From assembly GCF_014837165.1 (NCBI RefSeq), contig NZ_JACSPM010000002.1, forward strand, positions 62,001 through 126,000: a stretch of DNA of 64,000 bases. The letters are read 5' to 3'. The stretch comes from Microbacterium gallinarum (GTDB lineage: Bacteria; Actinomycetota; Actinomycetes; Actinomycetales; Microbacteriaceae). This document shows, piece by piece, positions 18,229-25,615 of the stretch. Below the pieces are notes generated by a model. That model ran no database searches. It saw only the letters and a list, made by a program, of their open reading frames with translations, and was not told the origin of the DNA. Numbering within the stretch: position 1 is the first letter of the stretch; every line of letters starts with the position of its first letter. The position numbers were made by a program, and so were the translations under genes.

Positions 18229-19173
18229 ATGACCACGACGACCTCCCCCGCCATGGGCAAGGTCAGGCAGCGGCCCGGAGACCGCTGGTTCTCGGGCACC
18301 GCGCTCGCCGCGGGAAGCATGATCCTCGTGACGCTCGCCGCCGTCGCGATCTTCCTCATCGTCCAGTCCATCCCCGGACTGACAGCGACCGGCGACACCG
18401 CCTCCCTGCTGTCCACGAACTTCTGGGATTACGTGTGGCCGCTCGCCTTCGGCACGGTGTGGGCGTCGCTGCTCGCCCTGCTCATGGCCGTGCCGCTGGC
18501 CGTCTCGGTGGCCCTCTTCATTTCGCACTACGCGCCTCGCCGCCTCGCGCAGGCGCTCGGCTACGTCGTCGACCTGCTGGCCGCTGTCCCGTCCGTCGTC
18601 TTCGGCCTGTGGGGCATCATCGTGCTCGCCCCCGCCGTCCAGCCCGTCTACGCGTGGCTCAACGCCAACATGGGGTGGTTCCCGCTGTTCGGCGGCACCG
18701 TGTCGGCCACCGGTCGCACGATCTTCACCGCCGCGATCGTGCTCGCCGTCATGGTGGTTCCGATCATCACCGCCATCTGCCGCGAGATCTTCCTGCAGAC
18801 CCCGGTGCTTCACGAAGAGGCCGCCCTCGCACTCGGCGCGACGCGCTGGGAGATGGTGCGCATGGCTGTCTTCCCCTTCGGCCGCAGCGGCATCGTCTCG
18901 GCATCGATGCTCGGCCTCGGCCGCGCGCTCGGCGAGACGATGGCCGTCGCCATGGTGCTCTCGGCGACCGGAGTGGTCACGTTCCGGCTCTTCACCTCCG
19001 AGAACCCCAGCACCATCCCCGCGAACATCGCCCTGACGTTCCCCGAGGCCTACGGCGCGAACATCAACGTGCTCATCGCGACGGGCCTGATCCTCTTCAT
19101 CGTCACCTTCGCCGTGAACGCGGTCGCACGCTGGATCGTCAGCCGGCGCAAGGAATTCTCGGGAGCCAACTGA
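18229..19173 (+). CDS. pstC: PstC phosphate permease subunit
   Basis: 314 residues, inner-membrane subunit of the phosphate ABC importer. Six hydrophobic helices are visible, with the permease coupling loop EEAALALGATRWEMVRMAVFP (EAA motif) about residues 195-215. Ends one base before pstA, so the two are co-translated. Confidence 0.95.
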   Translation: MTTTTSPAMGKVRQRPGDRWFSGTALAAGSMILVTLAAVAIFLIVQSIPGLTATGDTASLLSTNFWDYVWPLAFGTVWASLLALLMAVPLAVSVALFISHYAPRRLAQALGYVVDLLAAVPSVVFGLWGIIVLAPAVQPVYAWLNANMGWFPLFGGTVSATGRTIFTAAIVLAVMVVPIITAICREIFLQTPVLHEEAALALGATRWEMVRMAVFPFGRSGIVSASMLGLGRALGETMAVAMVLSATGVVTFRLFTSENPSTIPANIALTFPEAYGANINVLIATGLILFIVTFAVNAVARWIVSRRKEFSGAN

Positions 19174-19174
19174 C

Positions 19175-20284
19175 ATGACCACTGTGACCGCTCCCCCGAT
19201 GCCGACGCTGCCGCCAGCGCCGGTGCGCGAGCACCAGCGCCTCACCAGCGGCCGGCTTCCGAAGTGGGCCCCGTGGGCGATCCTCGGCGCGAGCGCCCTG
19301 ATCACGGCGCTGGTCTTCAGCGTCCTCGCGATGGCCAGCGGCTCCGAGTTCAGCATCGCCGGGTGGGCCGTCGTGTCCGCGCTCGTCTACCTCGTGCTCA
19401 TCACCGCGATCTCGAGCCTCGTCGAGGGGCGCCGCAAGGGCGTCGACCGTCTCGTGACGGGCGTCGTGACGGCGGCGTTCGCCGTCGCCATGGTGCCGCT
19501 CGTCTCCGTCGCGTGGACAGTGCTCGTCAACGGCATCGCGGGCCTCAGCGCCGAGTTCTTCTCGAGCTCGATGCGCAACGTCGTCGGCGAGGGCGGAGGC
19601 GCCCTGCACGCCATCGTCGGCACGCTGCTGATCACGCTCGCCGCGGCCGTGATCTCGATCCCGATCGGCATCTTCACCGCGATCTACCTCGTCGAGTACG
19701 GCGCCGGGAAGCGCCTGGCGCAGGGCATCACGTTCCTCGTCGACGTGATGACCGGCATCCCGTCGATCGTGGCCGGTCTGTTCGCCTACGCCCTGTTCGC
19801 CCTGTTCTTCGGGCCCGGCATCCGCATGGGCATCATGGGGTCGATCGCGCTCTCGGTGCTCATGATCCCCGTCGTGGTGCGCTCGAGCGAGGAGATGCTG
19901 CGGCTCGTGCCCAACGAGCTGCGCGAGGCGTCCTACGCGCTGGGCGTGCCCAAGTGGCTCACCGTCACCAAGGTCGTCCTCCCGACGTCGATCGCGGGCA
20001 TCACGACCGGCGTCATGCTGTCGATCTCGCGGGTCATCGGCGAGACCGCCCCGCTGCTGCTGACCGCAGGCGTCGCGTCGTCGATGAACTACAACCTGTT
20101 CGAGGGCCGCATGATGACGCTGCCCGTGTTCGCCTACACGCAGTACATGAACGCCGGCATCCCGGTGCAGGCCTACCACGACCGCGCCTGGGCCGCCGCG
20201 CTGGTGCTGATCGTCATCGTCATGCTGCTCAACCTGATCGCGCGCCTCGTCGCGAAGGTCTTCTCCCCCAAGCTCGGCCGCTGA
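19175..20284 (+). CDS. pstA: PstA phosphate permease subunit
   Basis: 369 residues. The N-terminal ~75 residues include extra hydrophobic helices before the six-helix permease core, as in actinobacterial PstA. EAA-type coupling loop ELREASYALGVPKWLTVTKVVLP is seen near residues 248-270. Follows pstC with a one-base gap. Confidence 0.95.
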   Translation: MTTVTAPPMPTLPPAPVREHQRLTSGRLPKWAPWAILGASALITALVFSVLAMASGSEFSIAGWAVVSALVYLVLITAISSLVEGRRKGVDRLVTGVVTAAFAVAMVPLVSVAWTVLVNGIAGLSAEFFSSSMRNVVGEGGGALHAIVGTLLITLAAAVISIPIGIFTAIYLVEYGAGKRLAQGITFLVDVMTGIPSIVAGLFAYALFALFFGPGIRMGIMGSIALSVLMIPVVVRSSEEMLRLVPNELREASYALGVPKWLTVTKVVLPTSIAGITTGVMLSISRVIGETAPLLLTAGVASSMNYNLFEGRMMTLPVFAYTQYMNAGIPVQAYHDRAWAAALVLIVIVMLLNLIARLVAKVFSPKLGR

Positions 20285-20320
20285 CCGGCATCCCGAACCC
20301 GAATCGAAACCCGAGGAATC

Positions 20321-21100
20321 GTGTCCAAGAGCATCGAAGTCAACGATCTGAACGTCTACTACGGCGACTTCCTGGCCGTGGAGGGCGTCTCGCTCGACAT
20401 CGAGCCGCGCAGCGTGACGGCCTTCATCGGCCCGTCCGGCTGCGGCAAGTCGACCTTCCTGCGCACGCTCAACCGCATGCACGAGGTCATCCCGGGCGCG
20501 CGAGTCGAGGGCAAGGTGCTGCTCGACGGCGACGACCTGTACGGCGCCAACGTCGACCCGGTGCTCGTCCGGCGGCAGGTCGGCATGGTGTTCCAGCGCC
20601 CGAACCCGTTCCCGACGATGTCGATCAAGGAGAACGTGCTGGCGGGCGTGAAGCTCAACAACCGGCGCATGGCCAAGTCCGATGCGGATGCGCTCGTCGA
20701 GAAGTCGCTGCGGGGCGCCAACCTGTGGAACGAGGTGAAGGACCGCCTCGACAAGCCGGGATCCGGCCTCTCCGGCGGCCAGCAGCAGCGACTGTGCATC
20801 GCCCGCGCGATCGCCGTCTCGCCCGAGGTCATCCTGATGGACGAGCCCTGCTCGGCCCTCGACCCGATCTCGACGTACGCGATCGAGGAGCTCATCGGCG
20901 AGCTGAAGAACGAGTACACGGTCGTCATCGTCACACACAACATGCAGCAGGCCTCGCGCGTCAGCGACAAGACCGCGTTCTTCAACATCGCCGGCACCGG
21001 CAAGCCCGGCAAGCTCATCGAGTACGACGACACCCGCTCGATCTTCACCACCCCGTCGGTCCAGGCGACCGAAGACTACGTCTCCGGCCGCTTCGGGTAA
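20321..21100 (+). CDS. pstB: PstB phosphate ABC-transporter ATPase
   Basis: 259 residues. Walker A GPSGCGKS (about 37-44), ABC signature [14 protein letters not shown] and Walker [14 protein letters not shown] are intact. GTG 20321 is preceded by CGAGGAA. Powers phosphate import through PstCA. The stop is followed at once by the first palindromic repeat (21116), which may act as the operon terminator. Confidence 0.96.
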   Translation: MSKSIEVNDLNVYYGDFLAVEGVSLDIEPRSVTAFIGPSGCGKSTFLRTLNRMHEVIPGARVEGKVLLDGDDLYGANVDPVLVRRQVGMVFQRPNPFPTMSIKENVLAGVKLNNRRMAKSDADALVEKSLRGANLWNEVKDRLDKPGSGLSGGQQQRLCIARAIAVSPEVILMDEPCSALDPISTYAIEELIGELKNEYTVVIVTHNMQQASRVSDKTAFFNIAGTGKPGKLIEYDDTRSIFTTPSVQATEDYVSGRFG

Positions 21101-21115
21101 ACCAGGTCTTCGGCC

Positions 21116-21198
21116 GTCGCAACCTCGGAGATCCCGGCCGACTCGCCGGGCGAGGCATCCCCCACCGGCGTGTCGGGCACGATCTCCGATCTTGCGAC
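21116..21198 (+). repeat. 84-bp palindromic repeat, copy A
   Basis: Ends GTCGCAA and TTGCGAC are a 7-bp inverted repeat; just inside, CGGAGATC pairs with GATCTCCG, and CCGGCCGACTCGCCGG faces CCGGCGTGTCGGG around a central GGCATCCCC. Lies 15 bp after the pstB stop. Copies A and B are identical over about 75 bp except for one C in a C run. Confidence 0.85.
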
Positions 21199-21233
21199 CG
21201 GCGTAGGCGGACCGGGCGGGCCTTGGTCGCCAC

Positions 21234-21317
21234 CGCCCGGCCTCGGAGATCCCGGCCGACTCGCCGGGCGAGGCATCCCCCCACCGGCGTGTCGGGCACG
21301 ATCTCCGATCTTGCGAC
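21234..21317 (+). repeat. 84-bp palindromic repeat, copy B
   Basis: Tandem second copy, starting ~36 bp after copy A. Its core (21242-21317) matches A apart from a single extra C; the leftmost bases (CGCCCGGC) have diverged. A and B fill most of the 313-bp gene-free gap between pstB and the DUF559 gene; the rest shows nothing I can name. Confidence 0.85.
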
Positions 21318-21413
21318 GACGCTCCCTCCTCCCGCGGATGCCGTGGCTGCGGGCTGTCCACGGGCGGTGCCTTCGGCGGCGAGCGGATGCCGCGGCCCGC
21401 GCACGCTGGAGCG

Positions 21414-22241
21414 ATGTGCTCCACCACCCAGCAGCCAGTGCGCTCGACGGCCGAGCTGCGCGCGGCGGGGCTCGGTCGCGCGGCGGTCGCGGCGGGTCTC
21501 GGTGACGGATCGCTGGTACGGCTGCGGCGCGGCGTCTACGCCTCGGACGGATCGTGCGACGCGATCCGCCGGGCCGCGGAGCACGGCGGATCGCTCGCCT
21601 GCGTCAGCGCTGCGCGGCACCTCGGGCTGTGGGTGTGCGGTGAAGCGGACGAGCTGCACGTCTGGCTGCGCGCCCACGGACGCGCCTACACCCACGATGA
21701 CTGCGTCTGCGTGGGTCACTGGGATGCGGCCGGAGCGAAGGACGCATTCGGCATCCCCTCGGTGCCGCAGGTGCTGCGGCAGATCCTGCTGTGCGTCGGG
21801 GTCGAGGACTTCTTCGTGGCGCTCGAGTCCGCCCGTCGGCAGCGACTGATCTCGCAGCGCGGCCTCGCGTGGCTGCGGTCTCACACGAACGCCGCCGGCC
21901 GAGACGCGATCGCCTTCTCCCGCTCCGACGCCGACAGCGGCCTCGAGTCGCTCGTGAGATGGCGCCTTCGACCCCACGGCCTCCCGCTCCGCACGCAGGT
22001 GCGGCTCACTTCTGTGGGCGTCGTCGACTTCCTGATCGGCGAGCGGCTGATCGTCGAGGTCGACGGCGTCGTCAACCACCACGACCAGCCCCATCGGCAC
22101 AAAGACCTCGTGCGCGACGCGAACGCCGCGGCGTGGGGGTTCGTCACCCTACGGTTCGACTACGCCATGGTCGTCCACGACTGGGTGACCGTCGAGCTCG
22201 CGATCCTTGGCGCCCTCGACCGCGGCCTGCACCTCGCCTGA
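21414..22241 (+). CDS. DUF559 nuclease-like protein with AbiEi-type N-terminus
   Basis: 275 residues. The N-terminal part (~10-100) resembles the winged-helix/AbiEi antitoxin-like domain (RSTAELRAAGLGRAAVAAGLGDGSLVRLRRGVYA). The C-terminal part (~180-275) is a DUF559 restriction-endonuclease-like fold: SGLESLVRWRL (Glu), GVVDFLIGERLIVEVDG (Asp, then ExD), and HKDLVRDANAAAWGFVTLRF, a PD-(D/E)xK-type arrangement. Such two-domain proteins are common and multicopy in Microbacteriaceae; biochemical role is unknown. ATG 21414 is chosen since it begins MCSTTQQPVRST, the conserved start. Flanked on both sides by the palindromic repeat (copies B and C). Confidence 0.75.
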   Translation: MCSTTQQPVRSTAELRAAGLGRAAVAAGLGDGSLVRLRRGVYASDGSCDAIRRAAEHGGSLACVSAARHLGLWVCGEADELHVWLRAHGRAYTHDDCVCVGHWDAAGAKDAFGIPSVPQVLRQILLCVGVEDFFVALESARRQRLISQRGLAWLRSHTNAAGRDAIAFSRSDADSGLESLVRWRLRPHGLPLRTQVRLTSVGVVDFLIGERLIVEVDGVVNHHDQPHRHKDLVRDANAAAWGFVTLRFDYAMVVHDWVTVELAILGALDRGLHLA

Positions 22242-22299
22242 CCCCTTCGCCCACGCCCCCCGCGCCCGCGCCCGCGCCCCGCGTGGCGCCGGCACGCGC

Positions 22300-22383
22300 G
22301 CCGCGGAATCGGAGATCCGGCCGACACACCGGGCCGCGGCATCCCTCCACCGGCGAGTCTGGAACGATCTCCGATGTTGCGAC
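22300..22383 (+). repeat. 84-bp palindromic repeat, copy C
   Basis: Same orientation as A: left CGGAGATCCGGCCGACACACCGG, centre GCGGCATCCC, right GATCTCCGATGTTGCGAC (quoted in pieces). About 80 percent like A by eye and closest to copy D. Lies between the convergent DUF559 and TetR genes, where a hairpin could terminate both. Confidence 0.8.
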
Positions 22384-22415
22384 GAAGCGGCGCCGTTGGG
22401 AGCGACCCGGCAGGG

Positions 22416-22988
22416 TCAGGGACGGTCGGGGCGAGTGACGCCTTCGGGGATCATCGCCACGCCGTACAGGGTGTCGACGAGCGTGCGGGGATGCTGCGAC
22501 GGCAGCCATCCGCTCGCGAGAAGCTGCTGGAAGCCGATGATCGCCGACACGAGCAGCACCGCGCGGCGGTCGGCCTCCTCGGCCGAGACGCCGCACTGCT
22601 GCAGGAGGCCGCTGAGGTAGCCGACGCGGCGCTCGGTGACCGCCGACACCGGCTCGCGCACGTGTGCGGCCGCGGCATCGGCGTAGAGGGTGCGCTCGCC
22701 GTTGCGCTGCGTCGAGCGGTGCCCGATCATCTCGAACAGCTGCGCCAGCCGCGCTCGGGGATCGGCGATCCGCTCGACCTCGGCGATGAGCTGCTCGGTC
22801 TCGAGTTCGCGCCAGCGCTCGAGCACGGCGTCGACGAGAGCCCGCCGGTCGGTGAAGTGCCAGTAGAACGAGCCCTTCGTGGCGCCGAGCGAGCGGGCCA
22901 CGGGCTCCACGGCGATGGCGGTGATGCCGTCTGTGCTGAAGCGCTCGTAGGCGGCGTCGACCCAGTCGTCGCGCGAAAGCCTTGCCAT
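22416..22988 (-). CDS. TetR-family transcriptional repressor
   Basis: 190 residues. N-terminal HTH: RLSRDDWVDAAYERFSTDGI...VARSLGATKGSFYWHFTDRRALVDAVL (quoted in parts), the TetR recognition helix pattern KGSFYWHF at about 40-47. C-terminal ligand/dimer domain is generic. ATG 22988 stands six bases after a TACGGT box (TACGGTACGG), so the mRNA is probably leaderless. Divergent from the DUF2867 gene over a 75-bp region containing an inverted repeat, so it likely represses itself and that gene. Confidence 0.88.
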   Translation of the reverse strand: MARLSRDDWVDAAYERFSTDGITAIAVEPVARSLGATKGSFYWHFTDRRALVDAVLERWRELETEQLIAEVERIADPRARLAQLFEMIGHRSTQRNGERTLYADAAAAHVREPVSAVTERRVGYLSGLLQQCGVSAEEADRRAVLLVSAIIGFQQLLASGWLPSQHPRTLVDTLYGVAMIPEGVTRPDRP

Positions 22989-23023
22989 GTCCGTACCGTA
23001 CCGTATAGTCTCAGCGGCACCGT

Positions 23024-23041
23024 CCATACGGCGGCGTATGG
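23024..23041. promoter_or_regulatory. Candidate TetR operator
   Basis: CCATACG-GCGG-CGTATGG is a perfect 7-bp inverted repeat in the divergent TetR/DUF2867 intergenic region; related CCGTACCGTACCGTAT repeats at 22991-23006 overlap the tetR -10. Both are plausible binding sites of the adjacent regulator. Confidence 0.55.
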
Positions 23042-23063
23042 GTCGTCTTCTGGGGAGGCACGC

Positions 23064-23516
23064 ATGAGACAGCCGGCATTCTGGTCGCTCGCGCTCGCCG
23101 ACATCGCCGATCCCGACTACACGCAGGTCTGGGTCGACGTGCTGCCGGCGCATGCGACCGCCGACCCCGCGGCGTGGGCGCGCAACCTCTTCTCACGGGC
23201 GGCGCTCCCCCGCTGGATCGCGGGGCCGATCGCGCTGGGCGCCCTGCTGCACCCTCGAGCGCGCGCGTGCGACATGTTCGCCGTGCGTCACGTCGAGGGC
23301 GAGGAGGCGCTCGTGAGGGTCGACGCCCGCACGGTCGACCTGCGTGTGGGCGTCGGTGTCGACGAGGAGCGCGCACTCGTGCGCGTGGTGACCGCCATGC
23401 GGTTCAAGGGCCGCGGCGCGCGCCTCCGCTCCTTGCCGGTGCGCCTGTCGCTCGCGCTGCTGATGCGGGGCATGATCGCCCGCGCCCGCCGGGAACTGTC
23501 GGGCGTGACCCGCTGA
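23064..23516 (+). CDS. DUF2867-family protein
   Basis: 150 residues, MRQPAFWSLALADIADPDYTQVW onward; the fold-like pattern (short helices then RACDMFAVRHVEGEEALVRVDARTVDLRV beta strands) resembles DUF2867, often found with a divergent TetR regulator. Function unknown. ATG 23064 has GGGGAGG upstream at a good distance. Expression is probably controlled by the neighbouring TetR through the 23024-23041 site. Confidence 0.65.
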   Translation: MRQPAFWSLALADIADPDYTQVWVDVLPAHATADPAAWARNLFSRAALPRWIAGPIALGALLHPRARACDMFAVRHVEGEEALVRVDARTVDLRVGVGVDEERALVRVVTAMRFKGRGARLRSLPVRLSLALLMRGMIARARRELSGVTR

Positions 23517-23520
23517 CCGC

Positions 23521-23604
23521 GCCGCAGACTCGGCGATCTGGCCGACACACCGGGCCGCGGCATCCCTCCACCGGCGAGTCGGGCACGATCTCCGATGTTG
23601 CGAC
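23521..23604 (+). repeat. 84-bp palindromic repeat, copy D
   Basis: Begins GCCGCAGACTCGG and ends GATCTCCGATGTTGCGAC, with GCGGCATCCC in the centre; same orientation as A-C. It directly follows the DUF2867 stop and precedes convergent pabC. Confidence 0.8.
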
Positions 23605-23621
23605 GAGGCAACGCCGATCAG

Positions 23622-23648
23622 CCGCGCCGCAGATGTTGCGACGAGGCA
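23622..23648 (+). repeat. Internally deleted repeat scar D-prime
   Basis: CCGCGCCGCAGA (23622-23633, also 23517-23528) is joined directly to GATGTTGCGACGAGGCA (23632-23648, also 23594-23610). It therefore looks like copy D and its flanks with about 66 bp of the interior removed. Confidence 0.7.
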
Positions 23649-23655
23649 GCTCTGG

Positions 23656-24543
23656 TCAGGCGCGCGGGCTCAGCAGGAAGCGGTTGAAGGATGCCGTCAG
23701 CTCGTGGTCGACGGGCAGCTCGACGTCGTCGATCGCGACGATCGGCACCGCGAGCCGCACGCTCGACAGCAGCCACGCAGCTTCCGCGGTCGCGAGGCGC
23801 TCAGCCCGGATCGTCTCGTACGCCGTCTCGTCGCCGAGGCTGCCGAGATGCTCGAAGAGCCCGAGCTGAGTCGTGCCGTGCAGGATGCCGCCGTTGGGCG
23901 CCGGCGTGACGTATCGGCCGTCCTCCTTCAGCACCAGCGTGGCCGTCGGCGCCTCGAGCACGAACCCGTCGGACGAGACGAAGATCGCGTCGTCGGCGCC
24001 GCGCTGCTTCGCCTCGCGGATCGCCGCCATGTTGACGGCGTACGACAGGGTCTTCGCCCCGAGCAGCAGCCAGGGCGCCCGCGCAGGGGTGTCGATCGAG
24101 TACCCGCGGTCGAGCGTCACGACGCGGATCCCCTGCTCGCGCACCCGCGTGTTGTCGGGGGCGGCGCCGGCCGTGACCCACGCGGTCGGGGTGGGACCGT
24201 GCTCGATGCCCCGGCTGAGGATGAGCTTGATCACGCCCTCGCCGCGTGCAGGGCAGTGCTCGGCGGCGGCGAACACCGCCTGCCGCCACTGCTCGCGGTT
24301 CGGAACCGGAAGAGCGCACAGCTGCGCCGAGTGGGCGAGACGGTCGAGGTGGGCGATGAGCTCCTGCGGGTGGCGGTCGACGACGCCGATCGACTCGAAG
24401 ATGCCGTCGCCACGCTGCGTGCTGAGCTCCCCCACGCTGAGCGCAGGGGCCGCCGTGTCGATCACACGGAACGAGTCGGAGAAGTCGGTACGGAGATCAT
24501 CGGATGCCGCGGGGTCGATCACGAGCGCGAAACTCAAGGCCAT
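23656..24543 (-). CDS. pabC: Aminodeoxychorismate lyase (PabC-like, PLP fold type IV)
   Basis: 295 residues; class IV aminotransferase fold. Would convert 4-amino-4-deoxychorismate to p-aminobenzoate in folate synthesis. Seen: GDGIFESI, the PLP-lysine segment GAKTLSYAVNMAAIREAKQRGADDAIF, and the LEAPTATLVL strand. The KTLSYAxN pattern favours lyase over branched-chain aminotransferase or D-amino-acid transaminase, which remain possible. ATG 24543 follows TAGGCT by seven bases (leaderless type); an upstream in-frame Met (24627) runs through the structured region and is rejected. Confidence 0.85.
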   Translation of the reverse strand: MALSFALVIDPAASDDLRTDFSDSFRVIDTAAPALSVGELSTQRGDGIFESIGVVDRHPQELIAHLDRLAHSAQLCALPVPNREQWRQAVFAAAEHCPARGEGVIKLILSRGIEHGPTPTAWVTAGAAPDNTRVREQGIRVVTLDRGYSIDTPARAPWLLLGAKTLSYAVNMAAIREAKQRGADDAIFVSSDGFVLEAPTATLVLKEDGRYVTPAPNGGILHGTTQLGLFEHLGSLGDETAYETIRAERLATAEAAWLLSSVRLAVPIVAIDDVELPVDHELTASFNRFLLSPRA

Positions 24544-24587
24544 GCGTTCGAGCCTAAAGGTGGGAATGCGGGCACGCCCCCCTCGGT

Positions 24588-24593
24588 TACACT
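24588..24593 (+). promoter_or_regulatory. -10 box TACACT pointing into candidate RNA
   Basis: TACACT (24588-24593, in GGTTACACTTG) is on the + strand where no protein gene follows. A transcript would begin about 24599-24601, exactly at the 5-prime side of the 12-bp helix described next. Confidence 0.4.
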
Positions 24594-24599
24594 TGATCG

Positions 24600-24679
24600 G
24601 CCGGGCCGCAGTAACCCCGGGCTCCATCTTCTGCCGCTATGAGCGGCCTCGCGCCGAGAGGCGTTCTGCGGCCCGGCAC
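24600..24679 (+). ncRNA. Candidate structured RNA, family not recognised
   Basis: GCCGGGCCGCAG (24600-24611) is exactly complementary to CTGCGGCCCGGC (24666-24677), closing a domain that contains GCCGC-TATGA-GCGGC (24633-24647) and CGCC-GAGA-GGCG (24652-24663, a GNRA tetraloop): a three-helix junction of about 80 nt. A TACACT box ends seven bases before the first helix. It lies in the 174-bp gap between two minus-strand genes. It lacks the GGAAGCAGC-type apex of SRP RNA and no tRNA-like fold is seen. It could instead be an RNA element read on the minus strand ahead of pabC. The 3-prime end is not defined. Confidence 0.4.
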
Positions 24680-24717
24680 TCTTCTGTCCGAGCACTCCCC
24701 GACCATCAGGCCCGCGG

Positions 24718-25356
24718 TCAGATCAGCGAGTCGCGGCGCCACAGCGCAGCGCACGCCGTGAGGTCGACACCGTAGTCCGACAGCCGCAGCGCGCGCGTCG
24801 TGAACGCCGACGCCCGGTCGGGCTCGGTGAGCTCGTAGTCGTCCGCGAGATGGGTCGCCCCCGACGCCTGCACCCGGCAGAACGCCGCCGCGCGGTCGAG
24901 GGCCACCGCGAAGTCGCCCTCGAACAGCCCGCGCAGGATCTGGTCGATGAGAGCCACGAGCTCGGCGGGACCGGCCGGCGTGGGTGCCCCGGCGACCACG
25001 GCGTCAGCCGAGGCGAGTGCGGCGCGGCCGCGCTCGTACAGCAGCGCCGCGGTGCGCGGGTCGTCGTGGATCATGAGCTGGAGCAGGTACAGCCGCCACA
25101 GGGCGCCGGGGAGCGTCTTCGCCGGAGACCGCGACCAGAGCTCCGCGAGGTCGTCGATGCCGTGCTCGTCGGTGAACGCGACCAGCCGGTCGACGACCTG
25201 CCCGTCGGGGTCCTCGCGCACCCGTGCGAGGAGCGCATGCGCCGTCGAGTGGGCGACCCGCGAGACCTCGGCGGGGTCTTCGGCGGCGAACAGCCGGTCG
25301 AAGAGCTCGGCGGGGCGCCTCACGGGCTTGTGGAAGTCCCTGGACTCGTCGCTCAC
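24718..25356 (-). CDS. Conserved-looking helical protein of unknown function
   Basis: 212 residues, not recognised. Predominantly alpha-helical with many Ala/Arg/Leu (RPAELFDRLFAAEDPAEVSRVAHSTAHALLARV near the N-terminus; a final segment RLSDYGVDLTACAALWRRDSLI). No signal peptide, membrane segment or nucleotide motif. GTG 25356 is chosen because a TAGCCT box lies seven bases upstream, the leaderless spacing used throughout this window; the frame is open much further upstream through repeat copy E, which is not coding-like. Good codon bias supports a real gene. Confidence 0.65.
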   Translation of the reverse strand: MSDESRDFHKPVRRPAELFDRLFAAEDPAEVSRVAHSTAHALLARVREDPDGQVVDRLVAFTDEHGIDDLAELWSRSPAKTLPGALWRLYLLQLMIHDDPRTAALLYERGRAALASADAVVAGAPTPAGPAELVALIDQILRGLFEGDFAVALDRAAAFCRVQASGATHLADDYELTEPDRASAFTTRALRLSDYGVDLTACAALWRRDSLI

Positions 25357-25428
25357 CCGATCCAGGCTACCGGTCACCCCTCGCCCAGGGCCGGTCGGGC
25401 GCCGGCGCCGGCCGCCACGACCGGTCGT

Positions 25429-25513
25429 GTCGCAAAATCGGAGATCGTGTCCGACACGCCGGGGAGGCGGATGCCGCGCCCCGGCGTGTCGCCGGCATCT
25501 CCGCCGTTGCGAC
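25429..25513 (-). repeat. 84-bp palindromic repeat, copy E (inverted)
   Basis: Read on the minus strand it begins GTCGCAACGGCGGAGAT, has GCGGCATCC in the centre and ends GGACACGATCTCCGATTTTGCGAC (in pieces), aligning with copy A; it is therefore in the opposite orientation to A-D. It occupies the gap upstream of the 24718-25356 gene. The remaining ~100 bp to the VOC gene holds nothing I can name. Confidence 0.8.
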
Positions 25514-25615
25514 TGTCGAACGTCGCCCCCGTGAGCACGGGGGTGAGTCCGATGGCCTCCGAAGCGGCTGCGGCCCGGGCGGCCTCCCATGGCAGGCACA
25601 CGGCGGGCCGCCTGC

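Noticed and set aside
22242..22300. Coding extension in the GC-rich CGCGCCCGCGCCC tract after the DUF559 gene
   Set aside because: Low-complexity GC run directly before repeat copy C with no start, RBS or codon periodicity.
24600..24679. SRP 4.5S RNA or tRNA
   Set aside because: No GGAAGCAGC-type apical loop and no cloverleaf or T-arm consensus in the folded region.
21116..25513. CRISPR array
   Set aside because: The repeats are 84 bp, palindromic, irregularly spaced by kilobases with genes between, and one is inverted; no cas genes.
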